Of a stretch of DNA of 64,000 bases, positions 38,464-46,785 are shown in pieces. Position 1 is the stretch's first letter; each line of letters starts with the position of its first letter. The translations under genes were made by a program, and so were the position numbers. Origin of the DNA: Alcanivorax sp. DP30 (GTDB lineage Bacteria; Pseudomonadota; Gammaproteobacteria; Pseudomonadales; Alcanivoracaceae). The stretch covers positions 266-64,265 of the forward strand of contig NZ_WTUY01000001.1 in assembly GCF_009882945.1 (NCBI RefSeq), written 5' to 3'. The notes under the pieces are model-generated. The model was not told where the DNA came from. It did no database searches and saw only the letters and a list, made by a program, of their open reading frames with translations.

Positions 38464-39204
38464 ATGCCTCGCAAGTGGATACTGGCACTGTTGTTCGTTG
38501 TCAGTCTGACGGTGTTTCTGGTGATTCTGATGCCGGCGGCGGTGCTTATTGAGCGGGTGCCGGCCCTGCGCCCCGGTGGTGCACCGCTGGTGCTGGAGTC
38601 GCCACGGGGGCCTTGGTGGAATGCCCAGGTCAACTGGCGCTGGCAACAGCACCAGGGTGTGCTGGACTGGCAGCTGGATTGGCATGGCCTGACGCCGGGT
38701 TTGAACCTCGCGGCACGGACCACCCGTGGCGATGAGGCTCGTATCAAGGGCTGGCTGGGCGGCTCCGGCCAGCACGACTGGTCTGTGGAGCAGCTGCGTC
38801 TGGCCTTGCCGGTGGCACTGATAGCCGAGCGAATTCCCCAGGGTAATGCGGATGGCCGAGTGGATGCGACCGTCATGGCTCTGGCAGTGTCTGATGGGCA
38901 GATTGAAGAGGCTCGAGCCACGCTGCAGTACAGTGGAGGGACGGTGACCTGGGGCAATAATGGCTCCGCCACCGTGCCGGTGTTGCAGGGCAAGGTCAGC
39001 ATGGACTCTGGCGTGCCGACCCTGGTGGTGACCGACCCTGACAACACTCTGCTGTTGAACGCCCGTCTGGAAGAAGGGCGTTTTAATCTGGCAGTGATGC
39101 GCGCCTGGCCGCAACTGTTGGGAGTCAGCAAGGGTGGAAACGCTGATGATGTGGTGTTCCAGATGTCGCAGCCTTTCACCTTGATCGGTGGCCGAGCCAA
39201 GTAA
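38464..39204 (+). CDS. gspN: Type II secretion protein GspN
   Basis: 246 residues. One N-terminal membrane segment (residues 5-28) and a periplasmic domain with PRGPWWNAQV and repeated beta strands, typical of GspN (T2SS protein N), an accessory inner-membrane protein linked to GspC. It is followed by gspC and gspD, which supports the call. The ATG is only nine bases from the ssb stop. Confidence 0.82.
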   Translation: MPRKWILALLFVVSLTVFLVILMPAAVLIERVPALRPGGAPLVLESPRGPWWNAQVNWRWQQHQGVLDWQLDWHGLTPGLNLAARTTRGDEARIKGWLGGSGQHDWSVEQLRLALPVALIAERIPQGNADGRVDATVMALAVSDGQIEEARATLQYSGGTVTWGNNGSATVPVLQGKVSMDSGVPTLVVTDPDNTLLLNARLEEGRFNLAVMRAWPQLLGVSKGGNADDVVFQMSQPFTLIGGRAK

Positions 39205-39329
39205 AGAAAAGCCTGTGATTAGTAACACGACAGAGCAATAAATTGCTTTATGCTCCTGTATCCTTTTGGGTCGGGGCATGTTTAAACCGCGCCAACGATA
39301 TAGAAATAATGATAAGGAAGAGCGGGACA

Positions 39330-40187
39330 GTGAAGTCGCAGTTGTCAGAAATCGGGAAGTGGGGCAAGCCGGTTCGCGGGATGATCGCCGCGGTACTGGT
39401 TGTTGCGCTGGCCTGGCTGTTGGCGGAAACCGTCTGGCTTTTGATGTACGGCCCCAACCAACCGATTCCCGAATCCGAGCGAACTCGCCTGCAAGTCTCC
39501 GGTGGTAGCCAGAGTAGCAGTCTTTCCCAGCATCAGGTGGACAGCTGGCAATTGTTCGGAGAATACCAGGCGGTCGCCTCCGCCAAAGATGATGCCCCCA
39601 CGGATGCTCCCGAGACCCGCCTGCGGCTTGAGTTGCTGGGGGTATTCCAAAGCCCGGTTCCTGAACTCTCTACTGCCATCATTGCCGAGAAAGGCAAGGA
39701 AGGGGCATTGTTCCATGTGGGGGACAGCATTCCCGGTAATGCCAGTCTGGAAGAGGTCTATCCGGACAGGGTGATCCTGCGCCGGGCCGGACGTCTTGAG
39801 ACCCTGCGCTGGTCGGAAACCGCGCTGGGCGGGGTCAGCGAAGTGGCACAGCCGGCGCCGTCCCGTGCCCGTGATCAGGTGGTGCAACAGCAGGAAGGCG
39901 GTCCCGATGATATGGAGCGCCAGCGCCGAACGATCATCAGCCAACTGGCCCTGCGCCCGGTGGCGCAAGGCAGTAACCAGGGGTACAAGCTGGGCAAGCG
40001 GGCACCCAAGCAGCTATTGAGTCAGGTTGGCCTTGAGGCCGACGATGTAATTTTGTCCGTAAACGGCCACGGCCTGGGAACCGAAGAAGGCGATATCGCT
40101 GCGCTGGAGTCCTATAAGCAGACCCAGCAGGCCAGTATTGTGGTTCAGCGTGGCGACCAGCAATTTACCGTGAATTATCCGCCCTAG
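39330..40187 (+). CDS. gspC: Type II secretion protein GspC
   Basis: 285 residues from GTG 39330, which follows AAGGAAGAG at a good distance; ATG 39309 is the alternative. One membrane segment (about 17-38), then the periplasmic HR domain (RLRLELLGVFQSP…ALFHVGDSIPG) that binds the GspD secretin, and a C-terminal PDZ-like domain (LLSQVGLEADDVILSVNG). It links the inner-membrane platform to the outer-membrane pore. Directly precedes gspD. Confidence 0.88.
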   Translation: MKSQLSEIGKWGKPVRGMIAAVLVVALAWLLAETVWLLMYGPNQPIPESERTRLQVSGGSQSSSLSQHQVDSWQLFGEYQAVASAKDDAPTDAPETRLRLELLGVFQSPVPELSTAIIAEKGKEGALFHVGDSIPGNASLEEVYPDRVILRRAGRLETLRWSETALGGVSEVAQPAPSRARDQVVQQQEGGPDDMERQRRTIISQLALRPVAQGSNQGYKLGKRAPKQLLSQVGLEADDVILSVNGHGLGTEEGDIAALESYKQTQQASIVVQRGDQQFTVNYPP

Positions 40188-40199
40188 ATGGTGTTAATA

Positions 40200-42260
40200 A
40201 TGTCCATTATCAGAGCATCCGTGCTTAAAACCCTGTTGGCGGCCTGTTTGTCAGTGTTTGTACTGTCAGCCCAGGCCCAGGTTGAGGCCAGTGACGATGG
40301 CAAGAGCTGGACGGTGAATATCCGCAATGCGGACATTCAGGCGTTTATCAGCCAGATCGCGGACATGACAGGCAAGAATTTTGTGGTCGATCCCCGCGTC
40401 CGGGCCCGGGATGTGACGGTGGTGTCCACCAAGGCGTTGTCTGCCGATGAGGTTTACGAGCTGTTCCTGTCTGTGCTGCAGGTGCATGGTTATGCTGCAG
40501 TGCCTGCGGGCGACATTATCAAGATCGTGCCTAACACCACCGCCAAGCAAAGTAATCTGCCGCTGGTGGGCAAGGGACAGCTTGGCGGCGAGGAACTGGT
40601 TACCCGGGTTATTCCCGTGGAGAACTCCCCGGTAGAGGAATTGGTGCCGGTGTTGCGCCCGCTGGTGCCTCAGTATGGTCATCTGGCGGCGGTCGGTTCT
40701 GCCAATGCGTTGATCATCAGTGACCACCTGGACAATATCCGCCGGATGGAGGCGATTATTTCCAGCCTGGATAACGCGGAATCCGAGGATGTGCAGGTTA
40801 TCAAGCTGGAGCATGCGTTTGCTGGCGACATGGTGAAGATGCTGGAAACCCTGACGCCGCAGACTGCTTCCCGGCGCAGCAAGGCGAAAGAAGGGGCGGT
40901 GACGGTGGTGGCCGATGAGCGCACCAATCGTCTGATTATCAAGGGCGACCGAATTACCCGAGAGCGTATGGCGCGCATGGTGCGGAGTCTGGATACTCCG
41001 GACAGTGCCAGTAGTGGCGTTCAGGTGGTTCGCTTGACTCACGGTGATGCAAAAACCCTGGCGGACATCCTCAAGAATTTTGCGGATGGTGCGTCTGCTG
41101 CCAAATCGGGCAGTGATGGCAAAGCGGCGGTGACGTCTTCCTCTGCTTCATCCGGCAAGGTTTCAATCCAGGCTGATGAGTCCCTGAATGCGCTGGTCAT
41201 TCGGGCCGAGCCGGGCATGATGAAAGAGCTGCAGTCGATCATCAGTCAGCTGGATGTGCGTCGTGCGCAAATCCTGATTGAGGCTGCCATCGTGGAAGTC
41301 ACCGGTGAAAATGCCAAGTCCCTGGGCTTCCAGTATGTGGGCGGCAGCGATGAATCTGGTGTGGGCGCGGTGAATTTCAATAATGCCGGCCTGAGCGTGA
41401 ATTCCATCCTGCAGGCTCTGGCCACGGATGATCCCACCGGACTTTCCCTGGGCGACGGGGTGGCCGTGGGGCTGGGCGAAACGGATTCCAACGGTGATCT
41501 GAAGTGGGGGGCATTGATGCAGGCGCTGGCTTCCTCCACGGATGTAAACCTGCTCTCTACACCAAGTATTCTGACACTGGATAATGAAGAAGCCTCCATC
41601 ATTGTGGGGGAGAACGTGCCGTTCGTAACAGGGCAAAGCACCAGTACGGGGTCGGGGGTTTCCAACCCGTTCACTACCATCCAGCGTGAGGATGTGGGTT
41701 TGACGCTCAAGGTGACGCCGCACGTGGCGGGGCTGTCCACCATTCGCCTTGAGCTGGAGCAGGAAAATTCCGCAGTCAAGGAGTCGTCCGGTGAAGCTGT
41801 GGATATTGTTACCACCACTCGCAAGCTGCAAAGTACGGTGCTGGCGGACGATGGCGAGACCATTGCCCTGGGTGGCCTGATCAAGGATGACATCCGCAAG
41901 GTAGTGCGCAAGGTGCCGCTGCTGGGAGATATCCCCCTGCTTGGGTTCCTGTTCCGTTCCACATCCACGTCCCGACAGAAAAGTAACCTGATGGTATTTC
42001 TCCGTCCGACCATTCTTGCCGACAACGATCGTCTGGTGGAAATGAGTCGTGAGAAGTATATGGGTATTACTGCCCTGCAGTTTGCGGTGAACCGTGACGG
42101 TGAGCTGGAGCAGGTGGTGAAGTATCCGCTGCCGGCCCAGGTGGAGAATGTCTTTGATGGCCGCAAGCCGGTGGATCAGGCATTTCGCGATGCCTATGAA
42201 GCTGATCATGTTGCCGGAGAGGAAGAGGCTGAAGCTGCGGAGGCTGAAGCAGAACAGTAA
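40200..42260 (+). CDS. gspD: Type II secretion secretin GspD
   Basis: 686 residues from ATG 40200; ATG 40188, right after the gspC stop, is possible. Signal peptide ending SAQA. Four N domains (N0 near 25-100 with WTVNIRNADIQAFISQIADMTGKNF, then N1-N3 with NALII, LEHAFAGDMV, VRLTHGDAKTLADIL). The secretin core includes VPLLGDIPLLGFLFR near residue 575. Acidic Glu/Ala C-terminus. Forms the outer-membrane pore of type II secretion, used in relatives for lipases and other exoenzymes. The other gsp genes are not in this window. Confidence 0.93.
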   Translation: MSIIRASVLKTLLAACLSVFVLSAQAQVEASDDGKSWTVNIRNADIQAFISQIADMTGKNFVVDPRVRARDVTVVSTKALSADEVYELFLSVLQVHGYAAVPAGDIIKIVPNTTAKQSNLPLVGKGQLGGEELVTRVIPVENSPVEELVPVLRPLVPQYGHLAAVGSANALIISDHLDNIRRMEAIISSLDNAESEDVQVIKLEHAFAGDMVKMLETLTPQTASRRSKAKEGAVTVVADERTNRLIIKGDRITRERMARMVRSLDTPDSASSGVQVVRLTHGDAKTLADILKNFADGASAAKSGSDGKAAVTSSSASSGKVSIQADESLNALVIRAEPGMMKELQSIISQLDVRRAQILIEAAIVEVTGENAKSLGFQYVGGSDESGVGAVNFNNAGLSVNSILQALATDDPTGLSLGDGVAVGLGETDSNGDLKWGALMQALASSTDVNLLSTPSILTLDNEEASIIVGENVPFVTGQSTSTGSGVSNPFTTIQREDVGLTLKVTPHVAGLSTIRLELEQENSAVKESSGEAVDIVTTTRKLQSTVLADDGETIALGGLIKDDIRKVVRKVPLLGDIPLLGFLFRSTSTSRQKSNLMVFLRPTILADNDRLVEMSREKYMGITALQFAVNRDGELEQVVKYPLPAQVENVFDGRKPVDQAFRDAYEADHVAGEEEAEAAEAEAEQ

Positions 42261-42281
42261 TCCGTGGGGTCTTCGGCCAAT

Positions 42282-42311
42282 AAAAAACGCGCCCTGGTGG
42301 CGCGTTTTTTT
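42282..42311 (+). terminator. Rho-independent terminator after gspD
   Basis: ACGCGCC (42287-42293) pairs with GGCGCGT (42299-42305), loop CTGGT, with A run before and T run after. Ends the ssb/gsp transcript. Confidence 0.9.
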
Positions 42312-42366
42312 ATGCGGCTTCGCCGACGGGAGCATTACACCTTTGCCAGCATCGTCTTGGATAGAT

Positions 42367-42398
42367 CGCGCCTTGCCTGCCGCGGCAGGCAAGGCGCG
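42367..42398. repeat. 32-base perfect palindrome
   Basis: CGCGCCTTGCCTGCCG (42367-42382) is followed with no loop by its exact reverse complement (42383-42398). No T run follows on either strand, so it is not an ordinary terminator. It lies between the gspD terminator and the convergent TPR-lipoprotein gene. Confidence 0.8.
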
Positions 42399-42492
42399 CC
42401 AGACCATCCACTCCCGGTCAGGTCTCCATGTTGTTCATCAATGGTGGGCAAACGGTTCTCGGGGTGAGAGGCAGAAAGGTGCATGCGATTCA

Positions 42493-42522
42493 GCGTCAGG
42501 CGTGATGTATGACGCCTGACGC
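42493..42522. repeat. Inverted repeat at the 3' end of the lipoprotein gene
   Basis: GCGTCAGGCGT (42493-42503) and ACGCCTGACGC (42512-42522) form an 11-base perfect stem with an 8-base loop, six bases past the stop of the - strand lipoprotein gene. No T run follows, but it may stabilise or end that transcript. Confidence 0.6.
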
Positions 42523-42527
42523 GTTAT

Positions 42528-43544
42528 CTACGACTGCTGCAGGCTTTTCAGGTTGGAAAGTACCCGACGGCTGCGCTCCAGTTTCTTGTTGAGCTCTTCG
42601 TCGTTGGGGTATAGCGGCGCCAGCTGTTTCCAGATTCGGTAGGCTTCCTTGTACTGGCCGCGGGCATAAAGGGCTTCGCCAGTGTTCATTTCTTCGTTGA
42701 AGCGGCGACGAGACCATTGTTCGAGCCGGTCGCGGTGTTTGCTCAGTATCGGGTTGCCTTTGTGTCGGTCCAGAAAACGCCGGGCGGCCAGCAGGGAGTC
42801 CATGGTGCCGTTACGCTGGTAGCGGGCCATGAGTTGCTCGGCTTCGGTCTGGAGTGCCTGGTTGCGCTTGGCGCGGGCACGCTGATCCGCACTGTTGAGT
42901 ACTTGCTGAGCCCTGGCCAGTTGAGGTGACGGTTCCTGATCCGGCGCCAGCTGCTGGGCGTAGCGAAGCAGGTCCCTGGCCTGGTGCCATTTCTGTTGTT
43001 CGGCGAAATATTCCCCGAGCCGGTTCAGGTCGGCCACCAGCAGTTCTCGCTCTTCATCCAGGCGTTGTTTTTCGGCCACGGCGCGGCTGTCGTGAAAATT
43101 GGCGAGGGTATCGGAGAGTCGGGCGCTTTCCAGCATGGCTTCTGCCTGCTCGGCACGGCGGTCCGCGAGCAGTTCGTTGAGCTGGCGGCCTTCAAGGATG
43201 GCCAGTGACGCAGTCAGCTCATCAATGGCGTAGGGGGCTACCACCTTGTCACGATTTTCTTCCAGCAGGCCAAAGGCATCGGCCCATTGCTGACGGCGAC
43301 CATAGGCTTCCGCTTCCTGCATCAGGTGCTGGCGATATTCGTCGCTGGCCTGAAGGATGCCGGCGTACTGTTCCTGTAGCAGGGGATATTGCTTGTGGGA
43401 TTCGGGGGTGGCGTCGATGACTTCGATAGCACGGGCGTAGTTCTGTTCGTTCAGTGCTGCGATGACGTCTTCTTCCGGGTTGCCGAGGCTGGCGCAGCCG
43501 CTGATCACGGAGGCGGCCAGCAGCAGGCTACTCGCCTTGTGCAC
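42528..43544 (-). CDS. TPR-repeat lipoprotein
   Basis: 338 residues. Signal peptide with lipobox ISGC (Cys17), so a lipoprotein, probably of the outer membrane. The rest is helical with TPR-like repeats, such as NYARAIEVIDATPE, KWHQARDLLRYAQQLAP and QYKEAYRIWKQLAPLYPNDEELN. No enzyme motif. It overlaps the cyclase gene by 17 bases and is translated after it, so it may work with that membrane signalling protein. Function unknown. Confidence 0.75.
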   Translation of the reverse strand: MHKASSLLLAASVISGCASLGNPEEDVIAALNEQNYARAIEVIDATPESHKQYPLLQEQYAGILQASDEYRQHLMQEAEAYGRRQQWADAFGLLEENRDKVVAPYAIDELTASLAILEGRQLNELLADRRAEQAEAMLESARLSDTLANFHDSRAVAEKQRLDEERELLVADLNRLGEYFAEQQKWHQARDLLRYAQQLAPDQEPSPQLARAQQVLNSADQRARAKRNQALQTEAEQLMARYQRNGTMDSLLAARRFLDRHKGNPILSKHRDRLEQWSRRRFNEEMNTGEALYARGQYKEAYRIWKQLAPLYPNDEELNKKLERSRRVLSNLKSLQQS

Positions 43545-45024
43545 GTTGTTGCTCCTCCGTATTCAGTCTGGCCAGGAATTGGGCAATGCGTTGCTCCATC
43601 AGGGTTTCCGACAGGGCGTGTACGCCGTCAATGCGGAAGGTGCCCACCGGCTCGGACTTGCCGCGGATACGCATGGCCCCGTACTCCGTGGCGCGTACCC
43701 GGGAGCCGATATTGGGATTGCCGAGCAGGGGCGAGGCGGCAATGATTTCGTTGCCCGCGGCCATGTTGGACAGCCGCGAGGCCAGGTTTACGGCATCGCC
43801 TACCACGGTGTACTGCATGCGATCCCGGGAGCCCAGATTGCCGGCCAGCATGGCCCCTGAGTTGATGCCAATGCGGAATTCCACGGTGGTTTGATTGCGG
43901 GCGCGGCGGAACTCGTTAAGCCGTTCCACCAGGCGCTGGATCATCACGGCACAGCACAGGCCGTGGAACAGATGTTCGTCATCCTTTTCCGGCACGCCAA
44001 ATACGATCATGGCGCAGTCGCCCATGTATTTGTCGATGGTGCCGCGGTAGAAGCTGGTGGCGGTGGTGATGGCATCGAAGTAGACATTGAGCATGTCGGC
44101 GATGGCTTCCGGCGCCAGGGTCTCGGATAGCCGGGTAAAGCCGACGATATCGGCAAACACCACGGTGGCCTGGACATCCCTGCCACCGAGTTGCACCTGG
44201 TCCAGGTCTGCCATCATGTTGCGCGCCACGGAGGGGCTGACAAAACGCTGAAGAACCTTCTCTACCTGATCCTTTTCCAGCATGCCGTGGGCCATGGTGT
44301 TGTAGGCCTCAATCAGGCCACCGATTTCGTCGTTGCGGCGATCCTGGATGCGGTAGTTCAGGTCGCCCTTGCGCATGGCGCTGGTGGCGGCAAGCAGGTC
44401 CTGAATCGGCTGGGCCAGGCGGCGACTGATGAAGAATGCCACGATGATGGCGATCACGCTCATGATCAGGGTGGCGGTTATCATGGTGTCCTGTACGGCC
44501 TGGCGAGCGGCCATGATGGGCCGGTCCGACAGGGAAATGGCGGAGTAGCCGGCGGCGGTATCTCCCACCTTGATGGTGTAGTAATAGGTGGTGATCGGCT
44601 CCCCTTGCAGTTCCCAGCGCTTGATCTGTTCACTCAGCGGGGTGGCGGCGAGAGGCAGGATGCCGGCCTTGTCAGTCAGGTTGCCTTCCCGGTCGAACAG
44701 GGCGGCGCCGCGGACGCTTTCGCTGCGAGTCAGGTTATTGAGTTGTACCTTGAGCAGGAAGGTGTCATCGGCCAGCAGCGGCTCGCGAGCCGTATTGGCC
44801 AGTTGCTGGGCAATGGCCACGCCGAAGGTGTCCGCCTGGTCGCGCATGCGGCTGAGCTGGTTGTTGAGTAGCAGGGTGCCGAGCACGGTCATGCCGCAGA
44901 GGATCAGCAGGGAAATGGACAGCCCGAGCTTCCAGGCTACAGGGAAGTAGTCTGGGACGTAGGGCGCCAATAACTCTCCGAGGCGACTTCGAGCAGGTTG
45001 CTGTGGTTCGGCTGGTTCAGTCAC
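43528..45024 (-). CDS. Membrane-bound class III adenylate cyclase with HAMP domain
   Basis: 498 residues. Two membrane segments (about 31-53 and 180-200) enclose a periplasmic sensor region; a HAMP domain (about 200-255) leads to the cyclase domain (about 280-470). Metal-binding Asp292 (FADIVGFT) and Asp336 (DKYMGD), base-selecting Lys332 and Asp410, and transition-state Asn413/Arg417 (GDAVNLASRL) are present, so it should make cAMP from ATP. It resembles pseudomonad membrane cyclases. Operon with the TPR lipoprotein. Confidence 0.87.
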   Translation of the reverse strand: MTEPAEPQQPARSRLGELLAPYVPDYFPVAWKLGLSISLLILCGMTVLGTLLLNNQLSRMRDQADTFGVAIAQQLANTAREPLLADDTFLLKVQLNNLTRSESVRGAALFDREGNLTDKAGILPLAATPLSEQIKRWELQGEPITTYYYTIKVGDTAAGYSAISLSDRPIMAARQAVQDTMITATLIMSVIAIIVAFFISRRLAQPIQDLLAATSAMRKGDLNYRIQDRRNDEIGGLIEAYNTMAHGMLEKDQVEKVLQRFVSPSVARNMMADLDQVQLGGRDVQATVVFADIVGFTRLSETLAPEAIADMLNVYFDAITTATSFYRGTIDKYMGDCAMIVFGVPEKDDEHLFHGLCCAVMIQRLVERLNEFRRARNQTTVEFRIGINSGAMLAGNLGSRDRMQYTVVGDAVNLASRLSNMAAGNEIIAASPLLGNPNIGSRVRATEYGAMRIRGKSEPVGTFRIDGVHALSETLMEQRIAQFLARLNTEEQQRAQGE

Positions 45025-45198
45025 GGTCCATCCCTGTTATTCCCGTAACGTGATTGGTGCAGACTTGCCTGAGGCAGGTCATGCTGTCAAATTCATGATA
45101 AGTCAGTCATGTTTCTTATGCTAACAATAGCATTTTCGTCGTGCTGGGTAAGTAGCCCTGAACAGGGATTTTTCAGCTGCTCAAATCAGGAAAAAAGT
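45025..45198. promoter_or_regulatory. Divergent control region with palindromes
   Basis: Between the cyclase and the hydrolase lie a hairpin GACTTGCC-TGA-GGCAGGTC (about 45062-45080) and the perfect inverted repeat ATGCTA-ACAA-TAGCAT (45118-45133). The latter is about 65 bases upstream of the hydrolase ATG and suits an operator. No clear -35/-10 pair was assigned. Confidence 0.4.
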
Positions 45199-46164
45199 AT
45201 GGCGTTTATACGAGAGCGCAAGGTGTCAGCCAATGGGCTGGACATGTTCATCGCCGAGGCTGGTGAGACTGGGCAGCCCCTGGTGTTATGTCTGCATGGT
45301 TTCCCGGAATGCTGGGCGTCCTGGCGTTACCAGCTGCCCATGCTGGCCCAGTCTGGTTACTACGCGGTGGCCCCGGATCTACGGGGCTACGGGGAGACTG
45401 GCGGTTCCGGGCAGGTGGATGGGTACCGCATGTCGATATTGGTTGAGGATGTGCATGCGCTGGTCCAGGCGCTGGGCTATGAGCGGGCGATTCTGGTGGG
45501 TCATGACTGGGGATGTGCCCTGTCCTGGCAGGTGGCCAGGCAATACCCTCAGGCTGTTGAAGCGGTGGTTGGCATGTCTGTCCCCTATGGCGGCCCGGCG
45601 CCCGAGGCGCCCACTGACGCCATGAAACGTCTGTTCGAGGATCGCTTTTTCTACATGCTCTATTTCCAGCAGCCAGCCCTGCCCGAGCAGGAGCTGGAAA
45701 AGGATGTCCGCGATTCCCTTCGCAAGATTTTCCATTCCCTGTCTGCCGACGGGATTGCCGAATACCGGGTGGGCAAGAATGACAGCGGTCTGCTCGATTC
45801 CATGAGTGCTCCGGATCAGCCGCCGCGCTGGATGCGTGAGGAGGATCTGGATTATTACACCGAGCGTTATCAGCGCAGTGGTTTTACCGGACCGGTCAAC
45901 TGGTACCGGGCCATGGATCTGTCCTGGCAGGAGAGCCGGGATGACGATAACTGGCAGCTGACCATGCCGGTGTTGTTTATTGGCGGCCTGCAGGATCCTG
46001 TGTTGATGTTCAATCAGAAGGCGTTGCAGCGCATGCCGGACTATGTGCCGGATCTGCGCACTGTGTTGCTGGATCAGTGTGGCCACTGGATCCAGATGGA
46101 GCAGGCGGCGGAAGTGAATCGTGAAATCCTGGCGTTTCTGGAGGAAGTGAATGACCAAGCTTGA
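45199..46164 (+). CDS. Alpha/beta hydrolase, epoxide hydrolase family
   Basis: 321 residues from ATG 45199, with GGAAAAAAG upstream. HGFPE (oxyanion region), nucleophile Asp103 in VGHDWGC, acid Asp in GLQDPV near 269, and His296 in CGHWIQ form the triad of epoxide hydrolases; haloalkane dehalogenases share this fold. Tyr residues in the cap would open the epoxide. A role in detoxifying epoxides from alkene oxidation would suit a hydrocarbon user, but the substrate is not shown. Overlaps the next gene by 14 bases. Confidence 0.85.
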   Translation: MAFIRERKVSANGLDMFIAEAGETGQPLVLCLHGFPECWASWRYQLPMLAQSGYYAVAPDLRGYGETGGSGQVDGYRMSILVEDVHALVQALGYERAILVGHDWGCALSWQVARQYPQAVEAVVGMSVPYGGPAPEAPTDAMKRLFEDRFFYMLYFQQPALPEQELEKDVRDSLRKIFHSLSADGIAEYRVGKNDSGLLDSMSAPDQPPRWMREEDLDYYTERYQRSGFTGPVNWYRAMDLSWQESRDDDNWQLTMPVLFIGGLQDPVLMFNQKALQRMPDYVPDLRTVLLDQCGHWIQMEQAAEVNREILAFLEEVNDQA

Positions 46165-46645
46165 TCCCACCAACTTTCACCGGGTGGGCGAATTCCACCG
46201 TTCCTTTTCCCTGCCGGTAGAGCCATTGCCTGTGGTGCCGGATGATCGCACCGTGCGCTTGCGTCTTGCCCTGTTGCTGGAAGAATTTCATGAACTGGCG
46301 GAAGCCACCTGTCAGTCACCGGATGCGGATCAACAGGCGTTTCTGGATACCCTGGCGCAGGCCCGCGAGCAGCTGGAACAGCTCAAGGGCTTTGAGGTTG
46401 ATCTGGTGGCGGTGGCGGACGCACTTACCGATATCAACTACGTGACCTACGGCGCGGGCCATACCTTTGGTATTGACCTGGACGCGACCTGCGAGGAAGT
46501 ACATCGCAGTAACATGAGCAAGCTGGGCGCGGACGGAAAGCCGGTGAAAGATGCTCGTGGCAAGGTGCTCAAGGGTCCGGACTATTCGCCGCCATCCCTG
46601 GAGCGGGTGCTGGCGGCGCAGGGAGCTAACGTCAGCGGCGAGTGA
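46151..46645 (+). CDS. MazG-like / PRA-PH family nucleotide pyrophosphohydrolase
   Basis: 164 residues. All-alpha NTP pyrophosphatase fold with the metal motif EEFHEL (residues about 44-49) and DALTDINYVTYGAGHTFGID (about 95-115). The C-terminal EVHRSNMSKLGADGKPV and GKVLKGPDYSPPSLE are typical of this family, which hydrolyses nucleoside triphosphates to monophosphates, perhaps damaged nucleotides. Start lies inside the hydrolase gene. Confidence 0.8.
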   Translation: MTKLDPTNFHRVGEFHRSFSLPVEPLPVVPDDRTVRLRLALLLEEFHELAEATCQSPDADQQAFLDTLAQAREQLEQLKGFEVDLVAVADALTDINYVTYGAGHTFGIDLDATCEEVHRSNMSKLGADGKPVKDARGKVLKGPDYSPPSLERVLAAQGANVSGE

Positions 46646-46785
46646 CGAGTTGCGAGGCGCGGGTTTCGAGAGGCAAAACCCTTTCGAGTTTTGGCTTTTA
46701 ATGTTTTCGCTACTCGCTGACTCCCGGATCGCTTGCAGGCAAGCTCCCACAACGGTTTTGCCTTTCGTACCTCGAAACTCGTTCC
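46642..46785. repeat. Inverted-repeat element enclosing a REP-like hairpin
   Basis: Imperfect terminal inverted repeats (about 46642-46680 and 46754-46785, sharing CGAGTT-CGAGG and AGGCAAAACC/GGTTTTGCCT) enclose GCTTGC-AG-GCAAGC (46731-46744) followed by TCCCACAA. The latter looks like pseudomonad REP sequences (stem with GCAAGC then CTCCCACA). It exactly fills the gap between two convergent genes and probably also blocks read-through. Confidence 0.6.
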
